64,000 nt of DNA from Rhizopus arrhizus (GCA_024220505.1 JAKZZE010000005.1:1324501-1388500), one strand, 5' to 3'. Numbered from the stretch's first letter, positions 41,201 to 52,737 are shown. Notes: generated by a model not told the origin, from the letters alone. Made by a program: numbers and translations.

Positions 41201-43116
41201 AACAAGAAAGAGCTTTTGAAAAGATCAAGGCATTATTGTCTTCTGCGCCACTTCTTCATCATCCAGATCTAGAACAACCTTTTTATGTTGCTACTGATGC
41301 TAGTAACTATTCAATTGGTGCTGTTCTTTACCAAGTTATCAAAAATGAGACACGATATATCGGTTTCATGGCACGCTCACTTTCTACATCTGAAAAGAAT
41401 TATTCTACTACTAAACGTGAGCTATTAGCAGTGATATTTGCACTAAAGAAGTTTCATCCATTTTTGTGGGGTAATCCGTTCACCTTATACACCGATCACA
41501 AGGCCTTGACTTATCTCCACACTCAGTCTGTAGCTAACGCTATGATGATCAATTGGCTGGACACTATACTGGATTATAACTTCAAAATCATCCATCGACC
41601 TGGTATTCAAAATATTCTACCAGATGCTTTGTCGCGTCTTTTTGAACCTGAAAAAACGCTGGAGGGGGATAATAAAACCATCAAAACAATCGTCACTTCC
41701 CAAATTATCAATTCTAACGGATCAATTCTTACATCCAGAATGATGATGCCTGCTGACTTGATGACCCCAGCACCAGAAGACAGACAAAAGCTACTCATGG
41801 ATACACATTTAGAAGGACACCGTGGAGCTCAAGCAATCGTAACAGCTTTACATAGTGATGGTATTCACTGGACAAAGCTCAAGGAAGATGCACTTGAAAT
41901 AATACGTAGTTGTCCTGATTGCCAAAAATTCAATATCGCAAAGCACGGATACAATCCCTTGACCTCAATCTATGCTGATGCACCTTGGGATCACATCTGT
42001 ATCGACACAGCCGGACCTTTTCCTACTTCAGTACAAGGTAATCAATACATCCTTCTGGTAGTAGACGTCTTTACACGATATTGTGTACTCAAAGCCTTGC
42101 CCGATAAATCCTCTCTCACTATTGCACTTGCATTAAGGAGTATCTTATCGCTCTTCGGTCGACCAAAAATTATCCAAAGTGATAATGGTACTGAGTATGT
42201 CAATGAACTCGTCAGACTATATGTTGAATCATCCGGTATTGATCATCGTCTCATATCAGCTTATCATCCCCGAGCTAACGGTATAGTTGAACGATGGGTT
42301 GGCAAAGCAAAAAATATTTTGCACAAAAGATTACAAGGCAGAACTGAGGATTGGGACTTGTATGTTGACAGTACCCAAGAAGCCCTCAACAATACGCATA
42401 CAGCTTTACACGGCACTAGACCTTTCTCATTGATGTTTGCAAGACGTCCCAATGAAAACAAGGATTATAATAACGTGCTGGACAAAACTAAATCGCCTGA
42501 AACGATGAAACAGTTAGAAACTAGAATTAACGAGTTTAATGACACTGTCTTACCTGCTATTCGTGAAAAAATAAAAACTTCACAAGCTGCTTCTCGAGAC
42601 AAGTTCAACCAAACTCACAGAATTCTAACCGATATCCCCACTGGTAGTCAAGTCACGCTCAAGAATGTAAACCGTGTTGCAAAAAGTGATCCCCTCTACG
42701 TTGGTAATTATACTGTCAAAAGAAAAACTCAAGGTGGTTCATATGTGTTGGTTGATGCAACTGGAGCACTCTTACCAAGAGATGTACCTCCATCGCAAAT
42801 AAAGGTTATTTCCCAGGAAGTATCCTTATCCAATACTGATCAATCTGAATCATACGATGTTGAGGCAGTTCTACACCATAAGGGATCACCGGGTAATTAC
42901 TTATATAAAGTTCGATGGAAAGGTTATGGAGAAGAAGATGACACTTGGGAACCGGCTAGTCATTTCCATGATTACAGACCGATCCAAAAATATTGGTCAC
43001 GTCTAAGTGAACAAGAACCAGCGCGCGAGGTTCAACTTGTTCCTAAAAAAGATACGACTAAGAAAAGAAAAAACGTGCATCGCAGTGTAACTAACTCTAA
43101 AAGAAACAGACGTTAA
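38275..43116 (+). CDS. Gag-Pol polyprotein with chromodomain, Ty3 element 2
   Basis: 1613 residues in a single frame from an ATG 40 bases after the LTR. Order: Gag with a Cys/His-rich part (CAIHG...CNKY; CYRC...HAAHC, about residues 375-440), aspartic protease ALVDSGSS (about 533), reverse transcriptase with LDLRQAFH and FVDD (about 860), RNase H ATDASNYSIGAVL (about 1007), and integrase with an H..H..C..C finger (about 1176-1225), IDTAG, QSDNGTEY and NGIVERW as D, D and E. The C-terminal chromodomain YKVRWKGYGEEDDTWEP lies at about 1545-1562. Chromodomains of such elements usually direct integration to heterochromatin. No break was found. Confidence 0.95.
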   Translation: MTEKEQTYESSVLNQNAIPSKNVQEIDDVYEDIEMANVERVPIATIENSQIEDNSPVDAVTDLRVTLESLRQQIARAVISGASQEDLRELQERAVSIKNCIIFLDEAQAFCVTPSSANESIPGPKSSNTTIYPRSDHIIPSDLPVWQWRGNVWKKDADIHDSVEDLLDTFSLIVESNGLSADASWSRLVPIKMNRDQRSWFNEVLKGRNLTWSEVRKIIVKTYATQDVAQELDHMDQLLSLKMLSTESIESFTDRFQRIRRAAKWDDDIKTASIYKRALPAFLRQEVSRSLLNLGRDQQDSVTKVAAKARMVLSSNLCQEAGTANYQDDAPIKASSSSSSNGTEASKYNPKNSDSSNTVKKASFGSMKNKFRCAIHGIANHPTEKCNKYKDLLNQNSSVDLLPSSTKSPMSFVSVAKRCYRCSGNVPWSREHAAHCPRDKPYQGPTKAIRSVRLDTSRSNGSKPNLTITPQARPQQASSKVSNGDSNLMDVDDDGYPVNYDCKKLTKQNEVFKSTNHSLIVPITIENVNTMALVDSGSSFSSIDTKFVNKYNIAVDRNVSGSVILATSDNVSKRFGTTKFPLSVIYGDNDKNLIHTSHSFEVLPLSLDTEVVIGLDLMHKLNILVTNLAIRHPNLAPVIDKEITDDTPEPNKAPFGTPEQQAHFHNAVKPFVDQNALIPKNSFCTVPESVIRLDTVKGKTAYRAPYRTPFKLLPIMRECIDTWLKDEVIERASPNSDWNSPLTLAPKKDLLGNLTGHRPCLDPRLLNSILVSNDRHPIPKIEEIFDRLQGSTIFTTLDLRQAFHRFQIHEPDRVKTTFTFEGQQYQFRGCPFGLKHIASRYQRVINIVLRDLPYAQAFVDDIIIFSKSYEEHITHVQNIIQRLTKVNLILNPDKCHFAQSTVYLLGFCVDAKGSRLDPRKVTNALTWPRPSSGKEIQRFLGLVNYFRKYLPNISEVTAPLDKLRFEGKLDKLWTSEQERAFEKIKALLSSAPLLHHPDLEQPFYVATDASNYSIGAVLYQVIKNETRYIGFMARSLSTSEKNYSTTKRELLAVIFALKKFHPFLWGNPFTLYTDHKALTYLHTQSVANAMMINWLDTILDYNFKIIHRPGIQNILPDALSRLFEPEKTLEGDNKTIKTIVTSQIINSNGSILTSRMMMPADLMTPAPEDRQKLLMDTHLEGHRGAQAIVTALHSDGIHWTKLKEDALEIIRSCPDCQKFNIAKHGYNPLTSIYADAPWDHICIDTAGPFPTSVQGNQYILLVVDVFTRYCVLKALPDKSSLTIALALRSILSLFGRPKIIQSDNGTEYVNELVRLYVESSGIDHRLISAYHPRANGIVERWVGKAKNILHKRLQGRTEDWDLYVDSTQEALNNTHTALHGTRPFSLMFARRPNENKDYNNVLDKTKSPETMKQLETRINEFNDTVLPAIREKIKTSQAASRDKFNQTHRILTDIPTGSQVTLKNVNRVAKSDPLYVGNYTVKRKTQGGSYVLVDATGALLPRDVPPSQIKVISQEVSLSNTDQSESYDVEAVLHHKGSPGNYLYKVRWKGYGEEDDTWEPASHFHDYRPIQKYWSRLSEQEPAREVQLVPKKDTTKKRKNVHRSVTNSKRNRR

Positions 43117-43541
43117 TACATTGACCTTCTTCCACCAACTTTCATTAACTATACATATACGTTACCAGCAAATTACGCAATTATAAAATATTTACAAGGA
43201 TAGTAAAAAAAATGAATTTTTTTCTCATGCCTTAATATTTTTCAATATGCACATTTGTACGCAGTCACATTTACAGACAAACATCACTTTAGCAATAAAT
43301 TCCTGTTTAGGGTTTATTATCGCCTAAATGCTTTGTTCCATTCTTGAACACTATACTTTATATGTTTATATAAAGAGCCACTATACGTTATATGACTTAA
43401 CCCTACCAAGCACCTATTTCTTACAACAAATAGAGCTCATCTTGACATCTCAAACCTCATTTTCGACATTCACTTAAACAAACATATTTTTACTTGCCAC
43501 ATTAATCCCAGAAAATATAGTTACAACCTGGAAGGGGGCAA
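43117..43541 (+). other. 3' untranslated part of Ty3 element 2
   Basis: No gene. It ends in the polypurine tract (43,530-43,541) just before the 3' LTR. Confidence 0.75.
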
Positions 43542-43882
43542 TGTCATGTTTTGACATGTCAATAAGATACAGTCTTATCATTCTGGACTAAATCTTTACA
43601 AATGAGTTTGAATAAGAATAGAACCTGATAATTATCACTGCCCTAAACAGCCAAGTTTCACTTTCATCTCAACAGTTGATTATTAACATCAGTCTATAAA
43701 ATTTTTCTTATACATGTCAAATCATATCGGTCGTAACTATTTTTGTCATCTAATCTCAGGTCTTGCTCAACTAATATAAATAGCCTTGAAATCTTTCTTT
43801 AATAAAAGTATTCGACTTGAGAACTATTGTTTGGTCTCGTTAATTGTCCTTTATCTTATTTTTGAATACTTAAAACACTTCA
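43542..43882 (+). repeat. 3' LTR of Ty3 element 2
   Basis: Same length as, and no difference noticed from, the 5' LTR. Followed by the CCCAC duplication. Confidence 0.93.
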
Positions 43883-44789
43883 CCCACCTTCTTCAACTCA
43901 AAACTCATCAAATAATCCAGTTTCAAAGATTCAAGAAGAAACTACAATCCACAGCAAAACCAGTAACCAGGAACCTATTTCCTCCTCCTCCTACACCGCC
44001 CCTACTAAGCGCACCCTCTCCGACCGCTCACCACAACTTCAACCCTTTGATCAAGTGAGCCGTCCCAATCGCAAGATAAAGTCACATAATATCGACTTTA
44101 TCATGAATCCTAATGCTACTCTTGACTTTGGGCCCACCCAACAGCCTACTCACCAGTCTCCAGTGCTCACAGTGGACCAACCACTTGACTTTGGATTGCC
44201 TTCTTCCGTCCCGGATTGGTTCCGGCCCTTCCAAGCCAGGCTTCTTCACGTGGAGTCTTTGGTCCAAGAGAACCAACGCCTTCGAGAGGAGCTCAAGGTA
44301 GCTCAGACCCGTATTGCTGAACTTGAGGCCCCTCAAGCCCAAGCCTCGCGCTGGCACTGAGGCATCAAAGTGGAAATCGACTCCTCCTCCTCCTCAACCC
44401 ACTGCTACTCCTGCCCCCTATAAGGCAGCTGCTTTAAAGGGAAAGAAAAACGCCCCTCCTGCGCACAAGCCTCCCACCACTCGCCCTCGCAAGGTGTTGT
44501 CCACCAGACAACTTCAAGTGGTGGCACGTACATTCACTCCGGTATCCGGTACCCATGGGTACCAATACATACAGTAGGTGGAAAAATGGTCCGGATGTTT
44601 TTAAATTATTCACAAATATCGTTATATCTTTACCAAATCTCAATCAAATTGAACGAAACAAACATTATTTTGAAGAGAAAACATTACTTTATTTTTAGTG
44701 AAAATTTGATATGTCACACAAAAGTTCAAAGAGAGCCACAAAAGATCAAATATTTTAGCAACATCCGGACCATTTTTCAGGGTGTTCCA

Positions 44790-46190
44790 TAATATCTGTT
44801 AGTAGTCCGTATATCCCCCTTTTGCTTGAATTACAACTTTGATTCTATCCGGCATACTATCTATATGCTTTCTACAATCATTCTTTGTAAATCTCGCCCA
44901 TTGTTCTTCAATTCGATCCCATAGTTCATGTACGCCTTTAACTCTGTTTTCCTACGCACTTAACCTTAGCTTCAGGTGATGCTAAATGTGTTCAAGCGGG
45001 TTTAGATCAGAGCTCTGAGCAGGACAACTGTAAATAGACTTGCTGTCGAAGTTGGTTTCTTCAAACCAAGCTTTTGTGACCTTCAACGTATGCTTTGGGT
45101 CGTTATCTGCTGGAAGTAGATGTTTTCAGGGTCATAATTGTAGTAGTTTAGGGTGTCCATTAGCGTTGTGTCCAATATATGTACATAATCTTCTTTCTTC
45201 ATTGTTCCATCATAAATACGACAAGCATACCCAGGAGCATCGTATGCATACAGCCCCACATCATAACGCTGCCTCCACCTCCTTTTACTGTTAAGTCAAG
45301 ATGGTGGAATCGAAGCTTATCACCTACTCTCTTCCAGTAGTACTTCACACCGCCTGACCCCCAAACGTTTATCTTAGGCTCGTCAGAGAATACCATACGA
45401 CGCCAATCATCTTTTGTCCAATCCTTGTGGGTGTTGACCCATGCAAGTCGCTTTTTCATACGAATAGCCTTTAAAAACGGCTTGTGCTTCTTAATACGGG
45501 CCTGGAATTCCATCGATTTTAAAAGTTTTAAGCAAGCAGAGTATCCAATTGCGCATCCAAGGTCACATAGATATCGTTGTATATCCTTCCCCGTCTTTAA
45601 TTTACCTGTTATGGCTAACCGTCTGATGTAGGTGAAGTGTTTTAAGTATTTTAAAATAGGACAAAGAAGAATTAACGAGACCGAACAATAGTTCTAAAGT
45701 CGAATACTTTTATTAAAGAAAGATTTCAAGGCTATTTATATTAGTTGAGCAAGACCTGAGATTAGATGACAAAAATAGTTACGACCGATATGATTTGACA
45801 TGTATAAGAAAAATTTTATAGACTGATGTTAATAATCAACTGTTGAGATGAAAGTGAAACTTGGCTGTTTAGGGCAGTGATAATTATCAGGTTCTATTCT
45901 TATTCAAACTCATTTGTAAAGATTTAGTCCAGAATGATAAGACTGTATCTTATTGACATGTCAAAACATGACAGTAGGACTTGGTTGTAGCAGTAATTTC
46001 GGACTTGCGGCCTGATTTAAGGGGCCCCATGTTAGGAAATCATCTTCACTTATAGTCGCTGATGGTGCTTTTCTTGGCTCCAGACACTCGTTTTATGATG
46101 GATGAGTAAGAATGACCAGATTTGAGTAAGGATTTGATGCTATCTTGTACATCCAAAGGCAAAGAACGAAAGAAGAAGAAGGCATGCTAA
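44790..46190 (-). pseudogene. Tc1-like transposase of element U
   Basis: An HTH start (LPLDVQDSIKSLLKSGHSY) near 46,160, then the LTR at 45,633-45,973, then a DDE part at 45,513-45,199 with FSDEPKINVWGSGG and VMMWGC, and a C-terminal IDSMPDRI piece near 44,850. Several frame changes; inactive. Confidence 0.82.
45633..45973 (-). mobile_element. Solo LTR of the Ty3 element 2 family
   Basis: 341 bases, the reverse complement of the LTR at 37,894, flanked by GTAGG (45,628-45,632 and 45,974-45,978). It is near-identical to the full element nearby. Confidence 0.93.
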
Positions 46191-47082
46191 ATCAGCAAAA
46201 AAATGCAGATATTTATATCTTTTTTTGATTATTAATATGAATCTAATGTATTATTAATTATCTGAAGCAAACGTGATAGCTTCTGAGTCAGTAGCATTGA
46301 ACAACCTGGGTTATTAAAATTCTATAGGGCACACTGAAAAATGGTCCGGATGTTGCTAAAATATTTGATCTTTTGTGGCTCTCTTTGAACTTTTGTGTGA
46401 CATATCAAATTTTCACTAAAAATAAAGTAATGTTTTCTCTTCAAAATAATGTTTGTTTCGTTCAATTTGGTAAAGCTATAACGATATTTGTGAATAATTT
46501 AAAAACATCCGGACTATTTTTCCACCTACTGTATACCTCCCCTGCCGCTTCCGTGAGTCCATTGGTAATGCCCGTGCTAAGCTAGCCAAGCTACGCCTTG
46601 AGAACTCCCGAATTCTCCACTTGTATTACCCTACCAGCCGTGTAGTCGCCATCTTGGTTCATAATGACTACGTAGACCAGGCTTTGACTACACTCAACAA
46701 GGCAGGCATCAAGCCTCTGGAAGAGTTCAACCCTCGCGATGCTGCTAATCTTCGAGATTCCAAGTTTGCTGATCTCACAAATGACGAAAGATATCTCAAG
46801 ATGTGTGAGATTCACACCGCCTCTCTCCTTCGTGCCTTGGATCGCGTACGCGTTGAAGTGCGTTCCTCAGTTGCACGTTCCTTTTTCAACAAGTCTTGGA
46901 TCACCCAGGAGCAATACCAAGACTTTCTAAACAAGTCTCGCCCTCCACGTCAAGCCATCACCAAGGTCAAAACCTCCTTTCTGGATGTCATAATGAATGA
47001 AGTTGACCCTCAAGAACCTCTCCCATCTCTTCAAGATCAACCTTCTCCTACTGGTGCTGGTGAACCAGCTGAAGAGATCTAA

Positions 47083-48491
47083 TGAGTCAGGTAAATAATA
47101 ATAACAATCATAATTTATACCCCCCCTTCCTCTCCTTCGTCTATGCCAAACACTATCCTCTCTATGACCTTATGGAACACCAATGGTTGTGCTCGTCACA
47201 CTATTGATGCCATTACTAACTCCATTTCTTTTACCCATCTACTGTTTCTTACCGAGACGTGGCTCTTGTCACCGTTGAGGTTTCTCACCAATTGGAAACA
47301 GTACCATACATATGCAATACCAGTAGACAACACCTATCGTGGTGAAATGGGAATCAGTCTCTTGATCCACCCTGATTGCCCATATGAAGTCACTCATTTT
47401 CCATCCACCTCCCCTTACGTCCTCACCTGTCAAGTCTCCAACATGCTGATTCACTGTGTTTACCTGCCACCAGCACTATCAGTCGATGAAGCTATGGAAA
47501 TACTTGACAATTTACCCGTACAAACCCACCCATCACAACAAAACACCATCATCTGCGGCGACTTTAACGCTCGACACCGTGAGATGCTTGGTGATAACCG
47601 CACCACCCGTCGTGGCACTGCTCTGAACAACTGGATCGTCGAGAATGGTTTACGCTGTTGGAATTCTGAACTTGCGTTTGGAATACCCACGTATAATTCG
47701 CACACACGATTCAGCTCCATGACAGGCCGACATTTCCATAGTGTTATTGACCTTTTCCTTAGCACGCAGGACCTCCACAACGCACAATTAAGAGTCCATG
47801 ACGATCTTGCTCTCGGGTCTGATCATAGTCCTCTGTCTCTTTCTTGTCTTGTGCCCCCTCCTCCTCCTGACTCGTCCAGTCATCCCCGCTTACTTTGGAA
47901 CCTAAGTAGATTGTCTGACGACGACTGTACCTATGTACAATTGTTTAAAGATAAGATACAACCGTTCCATCAGTTGTTTCAAGAATATACCTCTACCGAT
48001 GGTGTCTACACCTCTGTACGTCTCGATCTTGATGCATTAACTCTTCAATTCAATGAGATTATCCAGTCTAGTTTGGATCAGTCCATTGGTCGCAAGAGCC
48101 CTCATAGTCGCCACCATGCTTGGTTCTGGACAGCCGACCTGCAGGCCGCGTTTGACCATCGCGAGTCTTGTAGACGTACTTGGAAAAGAGCCTCTGGTCC
48201 TAGCAAAGCTGCAAGATGAACCGACTATACTTTGGCATGCTTGCGGTACAAGTCTGAACTTCGTCGTCGACGTCGCTTCACTTGGAAACAGTTTTGTCAC
48301 AAGTTGTCATATGGTCCTCTTGCTGATACTAACTCCATTGTCAGTAGAATTAAGCGCAATCGGGTAGTTCAAGCACAATTCTCTCATCCCGAGGGTTCCC
48401 GTGTTGCTGCTTCTGTCATAGCAAGACATCTCCAACAGGTGTTCTCTGGTGTAAACCTGCCTGACACTCGTTACCCTGCCCCACTCATTCC
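47083..48491 (+). pseudogene. LINE 4 ORF2, endonuclease part only
   Basis: A TAATGAGTC start context, a probable one-base change in the C run near 47,121, then an endonuclease from 47,143 with WNTNGC, TETWL, GDFNARH and SDHSP. A TGA at 48,217-48,219 replaces the Trp found in LINE 1 (AMRWDTF). The frame then continues to 48,491, where an LTR removes the reverse transcriptase. Confidence 0.88.
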
Positions 48492-49072
48492 TGTTATGTT
48501 CTGGTAAAGTAAAATAAGGAATAACAATAAAACCAAAGAATACTTTTTGAGACTGAACTTTATTTTAAGACAATCTTAATTGTTGAAAAGAAATCATTAC
48601 AAAGTCTACTATTTATATTCTTCTATCAGTTGGCGGGTAAATGAGTAGTTATGAGCGTAGATCCAATAATTAACATGTTTGATTGAAGAATGATCACTGA
48701 ATCGATTATGAAAATTTTTAATTCGTTGTTTTTATAGATCTTATTGTTCTTTAACTGATCTGGGAGAATTGTCCCGTCTTCATTGAGAGGAAAGATATAT
48801 TTATATGAAATGCCTCCAGTCAGATCAAAGTTGACTAGGTACCTGATCCATTATTATTCATTTACAGAAATGATGAATAATAAAGGTCATGACTTATTTA
48901 TTGTTCATGTTTACTTTATAGAATGAATCTAATTGTGATAGTTTTATATAAAAAGAAGAAGAATATATTTTATTTGATACAGATTTAAATTATTATCTTT
49001 TATCAATTTTAATATACTTCTTTTAGTTGTGATTATTCAATGTCCGTTATGATCAGACGCTGTTCTACAACA
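48492..49072 (-). mobile_element. Solo LTR (R-type) joining LINE 4 to Tc1-like Q
   Basis: 581 bases, TGTTATGTTCTGG to GTTCTACAACA; sense is minus by TATA and AATAAAG. Flanks ATTCC and GATTT do not match, and both flanking genes are cut here. An inverted near-identical copy is at 50,190-50,771. Confidence 0.82.
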
Positions 49073-50049
49073 GATTTTGCCTTGTGCTTTGGATCATTAT
49101 CATGCTGAAAGTAAATGTTGGACCAGTTGAAATTGTAGTACTCCATAGTATCACGAAGTGTAGTGTCTAATATATGCTGATAAACATCAGCGTTCATGTT
49201 CCCATCGTAAATTTGACAAGCATATCCTGGTCCTTCAGATGTTATGCAGCCCCACATCATCAACTTGCCGCCTCCATGCTTGACTGTAAACTCTAGATGA
49301 TGCGGTTGAAGAGGATCACTTGGTCTTTTCCAATAGTACTTGCAACCATCAGAGCCCCATACGTTGATCTTGGTTTCATCAGAAAAGACTACTTTTCGCC
49401 GTTCTTCCACTGTCCAATCCTGGTGCTTCTTGGCCCATTCTAATCGATGCTGCATATGAGCTTTTGTCAGAAACGGCTTCTTTTTTTTTATTGAAGAATG
49501 AAACTCCATTGATTTCAGTACGTTAATTGCTGGGCAAGGGCAAAAGATAGGTCCCGGAGATCGCTGGCCTCAATTAAGCTCCGATCTGCATGAAACTCCG
49601 AATATGCATTCTTTTACCTCGTATCATCTTTGATACCAAATTTGGTAAGATTTCAATCAGCGCATCAGGTTCTACAGTAAGGGACAAAATCAGTCCGTTT
49701 TTTGGTTTTTTTCGCAATGCCTCGCCGGGAATTAAACTTAGGGCTTCGCTTTGCTGACGAAACATTTGCATGCAAGCTAGACAAAATTATTGGTGTAACC
49801 TAATTGCTTCTACCACCATTTTCTCTGTAGTTATGGCGGAAAAAGTGATTTTCCGTGATTGTTGCTAACGCCCGATTTTGCATTAGACACCATATCTCCA
49901 GAAACAGTCACTGGACTGACTTGAGATTTAGTTTGGTACGTCTTATGACGTCAGTGAACGCTAACGTGTTCTCATATTTTAGCTTCTTTTATTTTTTTAC
50001 ATTTTTTCTTTTTCCTCATTTACCTCATCTCAGATTAGCCAAACACGCC

Positions 50050-51659
50050 ATGACAGGAAAGAATGCCGACAAACATGCCCAAATTGAAAACATGTTGAAC
50101 CACTCCATTCCATGGGATGTAATTAAAAAAAAAAGTAGGCTGTGGAAAGTCCATGATTCGAAGAATTTCAAGGAAAACCAAGTTGCAGTTGTTGTAGAAC
50201 AGCGTCTGATCATAACGGACAGTGAATAATCACAACTAAAAGAAGTATATTAAAATTGATAGAAGATAATAATTTAAATCTTTATCAAATAAAATATATT
50301 CTTCTTCTTTTTTATATAAAACTATCACTATTAGATTCATCCTATAAAGTAAACATGAACAATAAATAAGTCATGACCTTTATTATTCATCATTTCTGTA
50401 AATGAATAATAATGGATCAGGTACCTAGTCAACTTTGATCTGACTGGAGGCATTTCATATAAATATATCTTTCCTCTCAATGAAGACGGGACAATTCTCC
50501 CAGATCAGTTAAAGAACAATAAGATCTATAAAAACAACGAATTAAAAATTTTCATAATCGATTCAGTGATCATTCTTCAATCAAACATGTTAATTATTGG
50601 ATCTACGCTCATAACTACTCATTTACCCGCCAACTGATAGAAGAATATAAATAGTAGACTTTGTAATGATTTCTTTTCAACAATTAAGATTGTCTTAAAA
50701 TAAAGTTCAGTCTCAAAAAGTATTCTTTGGTTTTATTGTTATTCCTTATTTTACTTTACCAGAACATAACAGCAGTCAAAAAATAGCGCGGGTAGACATC
50801 GTTTACTCACACCTAGGGAGGAAACCAAAGCAGCTAGAGACATAATACTTGGCTTATCTAAAACGCAGCCGATGCTTCCTTTGGCGTTAAAAAACCAGAT
50901 CAAATGGTCAATCCAAAAACAATTGCTCGTACTTTGAAACGCAAAGGTCTAAAATCGACTAAGAAAAAGACGGTACTTCCACTTAATAATGACAAGCAAA
51001 AGGCACGATATGATTGGGCAAAGGCTCATAAAGACTGGTTCGAGACTGATTGGGAACGCGTTGTCTTTTCTGATGAGACAAAGATCCAAAAAAGAGGGTC
51101 TAATGGCCTAGAATACGCTTGGAAAGAGGATAATGCACCTTATCGAGACCATCACTACAAAAAGAAACATGCTTATGGAGGAGGCGGGATCATGCTTTGG
51201 AGTTGCATAACTATACATGGAGGGGGATACATGTCCTGGCTACAAAGTAATGTAAATGGTGAGCTATACACGTCAGTACTTGAGGAGGAATACAAGGAGA
51301 CATTGAAGTATTATGGCCTGCAAAGTAAGGACATGATCTTTCAACAAGATAATGCAAGCATCCATTGTGCTTCAGCTCCTTCAAAATGGTTCCAAAAGAA
51401 CAAGATTAAGCTCCTGAGTTGGCCAGCATACTCCCCTGACCTTAACCCAATTGAAAATGCATGGGCCATGCTTAAAAAGAAGGAACAGATGACAAGACCA
51501 CCTTCTTCTGTGGTTGAGACTGACCAAGCATTTTTTGACCGGGTTTCGAAGCTTTGGTATGACCTAGCAACTCCAGAGTACTGTAGAAACCTTATTCACT
51601 CTATGCCCCGTCGAGTTCGGGACGTAATCCAGCGTAAGGGCCGCGATACCAAGTACTAA
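50050..51659 (+). pseudogene. Tc1-like transposase of element P
   Basis: An ATG at 50,050 starts MTGKNADKHAQIEN; the frame is cut at 50,189 by the LTR. After 50,776 it continues with stops and shifts (REETKAARDIILGLSK, then a shift near 50,902) into a clean DDE part (50,904-51,659) with FSDETKIQKRGSNG, FQQDNASIHCA and PDLNPIENAW, ending RKGRDTKY. The catalytic triad is present, but the N-terminal half is broken. Confidence 0.88.
50190..50771 (+). mobile_element. Solo LTR (R-type) in element P
   Basis: 582 bases, TGTTGTAGAACAGC to CAGAACATAACA, flanked by GCAGT (50,185-50,189 and 50,772-50,776). TATAAATAG and AATAAAG are on the plus strand. It is an inverted copy of 48,492-49,072. Confidence 0.92.
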
Positions 51660-52341
51660 TCGAAATTCAAAAAAATAAAAATACATTATTTTCAATATAT
51701 CTTCTTATAACATGGCGGAAAATAAAAAATACCATTTCCGACAAATATTGTCAACTTTGTTGAAGGAAGAGACAAATTTTTCGTCAGCAAAGCAGAGCTC
51801 TAAGCTTAATTCCCGGCGAGGCATTGCGAAAAAACCAAAAAACGGACTGATTTTGTCCCTTACTGTATTGGCCATTGAATTTGCCTAGTCTACCGCTTAG
51901 ATAAGTCAGCGTCAGTGGACTTTTTAGAATAATTTTTTTTTCTTTCCTTTTGTGGTATTTTGCGCTTTTTTTGTTGACCCTGGACTCTGACTCGGGATAG
52001 ATAATCACCAATGTGATTGGATACTTATGTTGCGTCATTTTTTGTAGGAAGAATATAAATACCCCTTTGCATTTTTGTATTTTCTCTGTATTTTACTTAT
52101 TTTCGTCTATGTCCGTCTCAAGCTCTGTTGTATCCTTATCACGTCGTGGTGGCCGTACTTCTGGCCAATTGTCTGCTCCTTATGGGTCTCGTACTCCTTC
52201 GGATGGTGACAGAGTGAGCGAAGCAAGAATCATTGTGTCAGAAGAAACTACATGGACGTAAGTGATATAAAAGGAAAGTAGGGCATGTTTACTGATGGAA
52301 TTACAGTCACCTGAGGGAATCCATTGGTGCGTTCTACAGGG

Positions 52342-52737
52342 TGTGATATTTAGGGTTTATAATATAAAAAAGTACTAAGTCAATCAACAAATATAAAAAT
52401 AAGTGAGACTCAAAGTAGATTGTCCTTTATTCAAGTTAAAAATATGAGGGTATTTATACTTTTCTATCCACGGCTAAATAATAGTATTCACAGTATATGA
52501 TTATTGATTATTAATCGATATTAGACGATGCGTTAATTATATGATTGGTATTGTTTAACATCTTTTATCAAGAAGTAATTATTAATCCTGATTCAGGAAC
52601 TTGTTAGAATATTCTGGAGTGGATCGGGATATGATTTTATTTGACGTGGCATAATACAATGTCCGATATTCCTAATTTGGGTGATCATTGTTCGTAGTAA
52701 TTTACAGTATTACTTTATTATATGTGTAAGTACCACA
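52342..52737 (-). mobile_element. Solo LTR (M-type) in the Merlin-like gene
   Basis: 396 bases, TGTGATATTTAGG to AAGTACCACA, flanked by CAGGG (52,337-52,341 and 52,738-52,742). Signals are on the minus strand. Confidence 0.9.

Larger units (their letters stand above)
37894..43882 (+). mobile_element. Ty3/gypsy element 2: intact chromodomain element
   Basis: Two 341-base LTRs that look identical by eye (37,894-38,234 and 43,542-43,882), CCCAC duplications (37,889-37,893 and 43,883-43,887), one long Gag-Pol frame and a polypurine tract GGAAGGGGGCAA. It lies in LINE 4 ORF1. Everything points to a recent, possibly active insertion. A solo LTR of the same family is at 45,633. Confidence 0.95.
44572..46531 (-). 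mobile_element. Element U: Tc1-like transposon with palindromic end units
   Basis: Ends CAGTAGGTGGAAAAATGG inverted, flanked by TA (44,570 and 46,532). End units of about 205-213 bases (44,572-44,784 and about 46,329-46,531) are near-identical inverted repeats. Each has at its inner border an inverted copy of its tip (CATCCGGACCATTTTTCAG type). A decayed transposase and a solo LTR lie between. Confidence 0.88.
43883..47082 (+). pseudogene. LINE 4 ORF1, split by two elements
   Basis: The first visible part (43,883-44,340) has the conserved TKRTLSDRSPQLQP motif and a coiled coil (VESLVQENQRLREEL). A frame change near 44,340 leads into GTEASKW and a basic stretch, ending at HGYQYI where Tc1-like U enters. 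The C-terminal domain resumes at 46,532 and ends at a TAA at 47,080-47,082. Ty3 element 2 sits before the first part. The upstream part again lacks an in-frame ATG before about 44,104. Confidence 0.82.
27313..48491 (+). mobile_element. LINE 4: tRNA-Ser LINE, broken and 3'-truncated
   Basis: LINE parts are 27,313-27,321, 37,757-37,893, 43,883-44,571 and 46,532-48,491. Removing the Ty3 element (CTTT duplication) joins the start to CTTTCGTGTTTCTG, a relative of the LINE 1 and LINE 2 starts. The first base follows tRNA-Ser exactly. ORF1 is split by the chromodomain Ty3 element and by Tc1-like U. ORF2 ends at 48,491 in an LTR, before the reverse transcriptase. Confidence 0.82.
49675..51865 (+). 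mobile_element. Element P: Tc1-like transposon in the left repeat of T
   Basis: Ends CAGTAAGGGACAAAATCAG inverted, with repeats of about 105 bases, flanked by TA (49,673 and 51,866). The right repeat of T shows the empty site TTCTATTGG. It holds a broken transposase and an R-type solo LTR. Confidence 0.88.
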
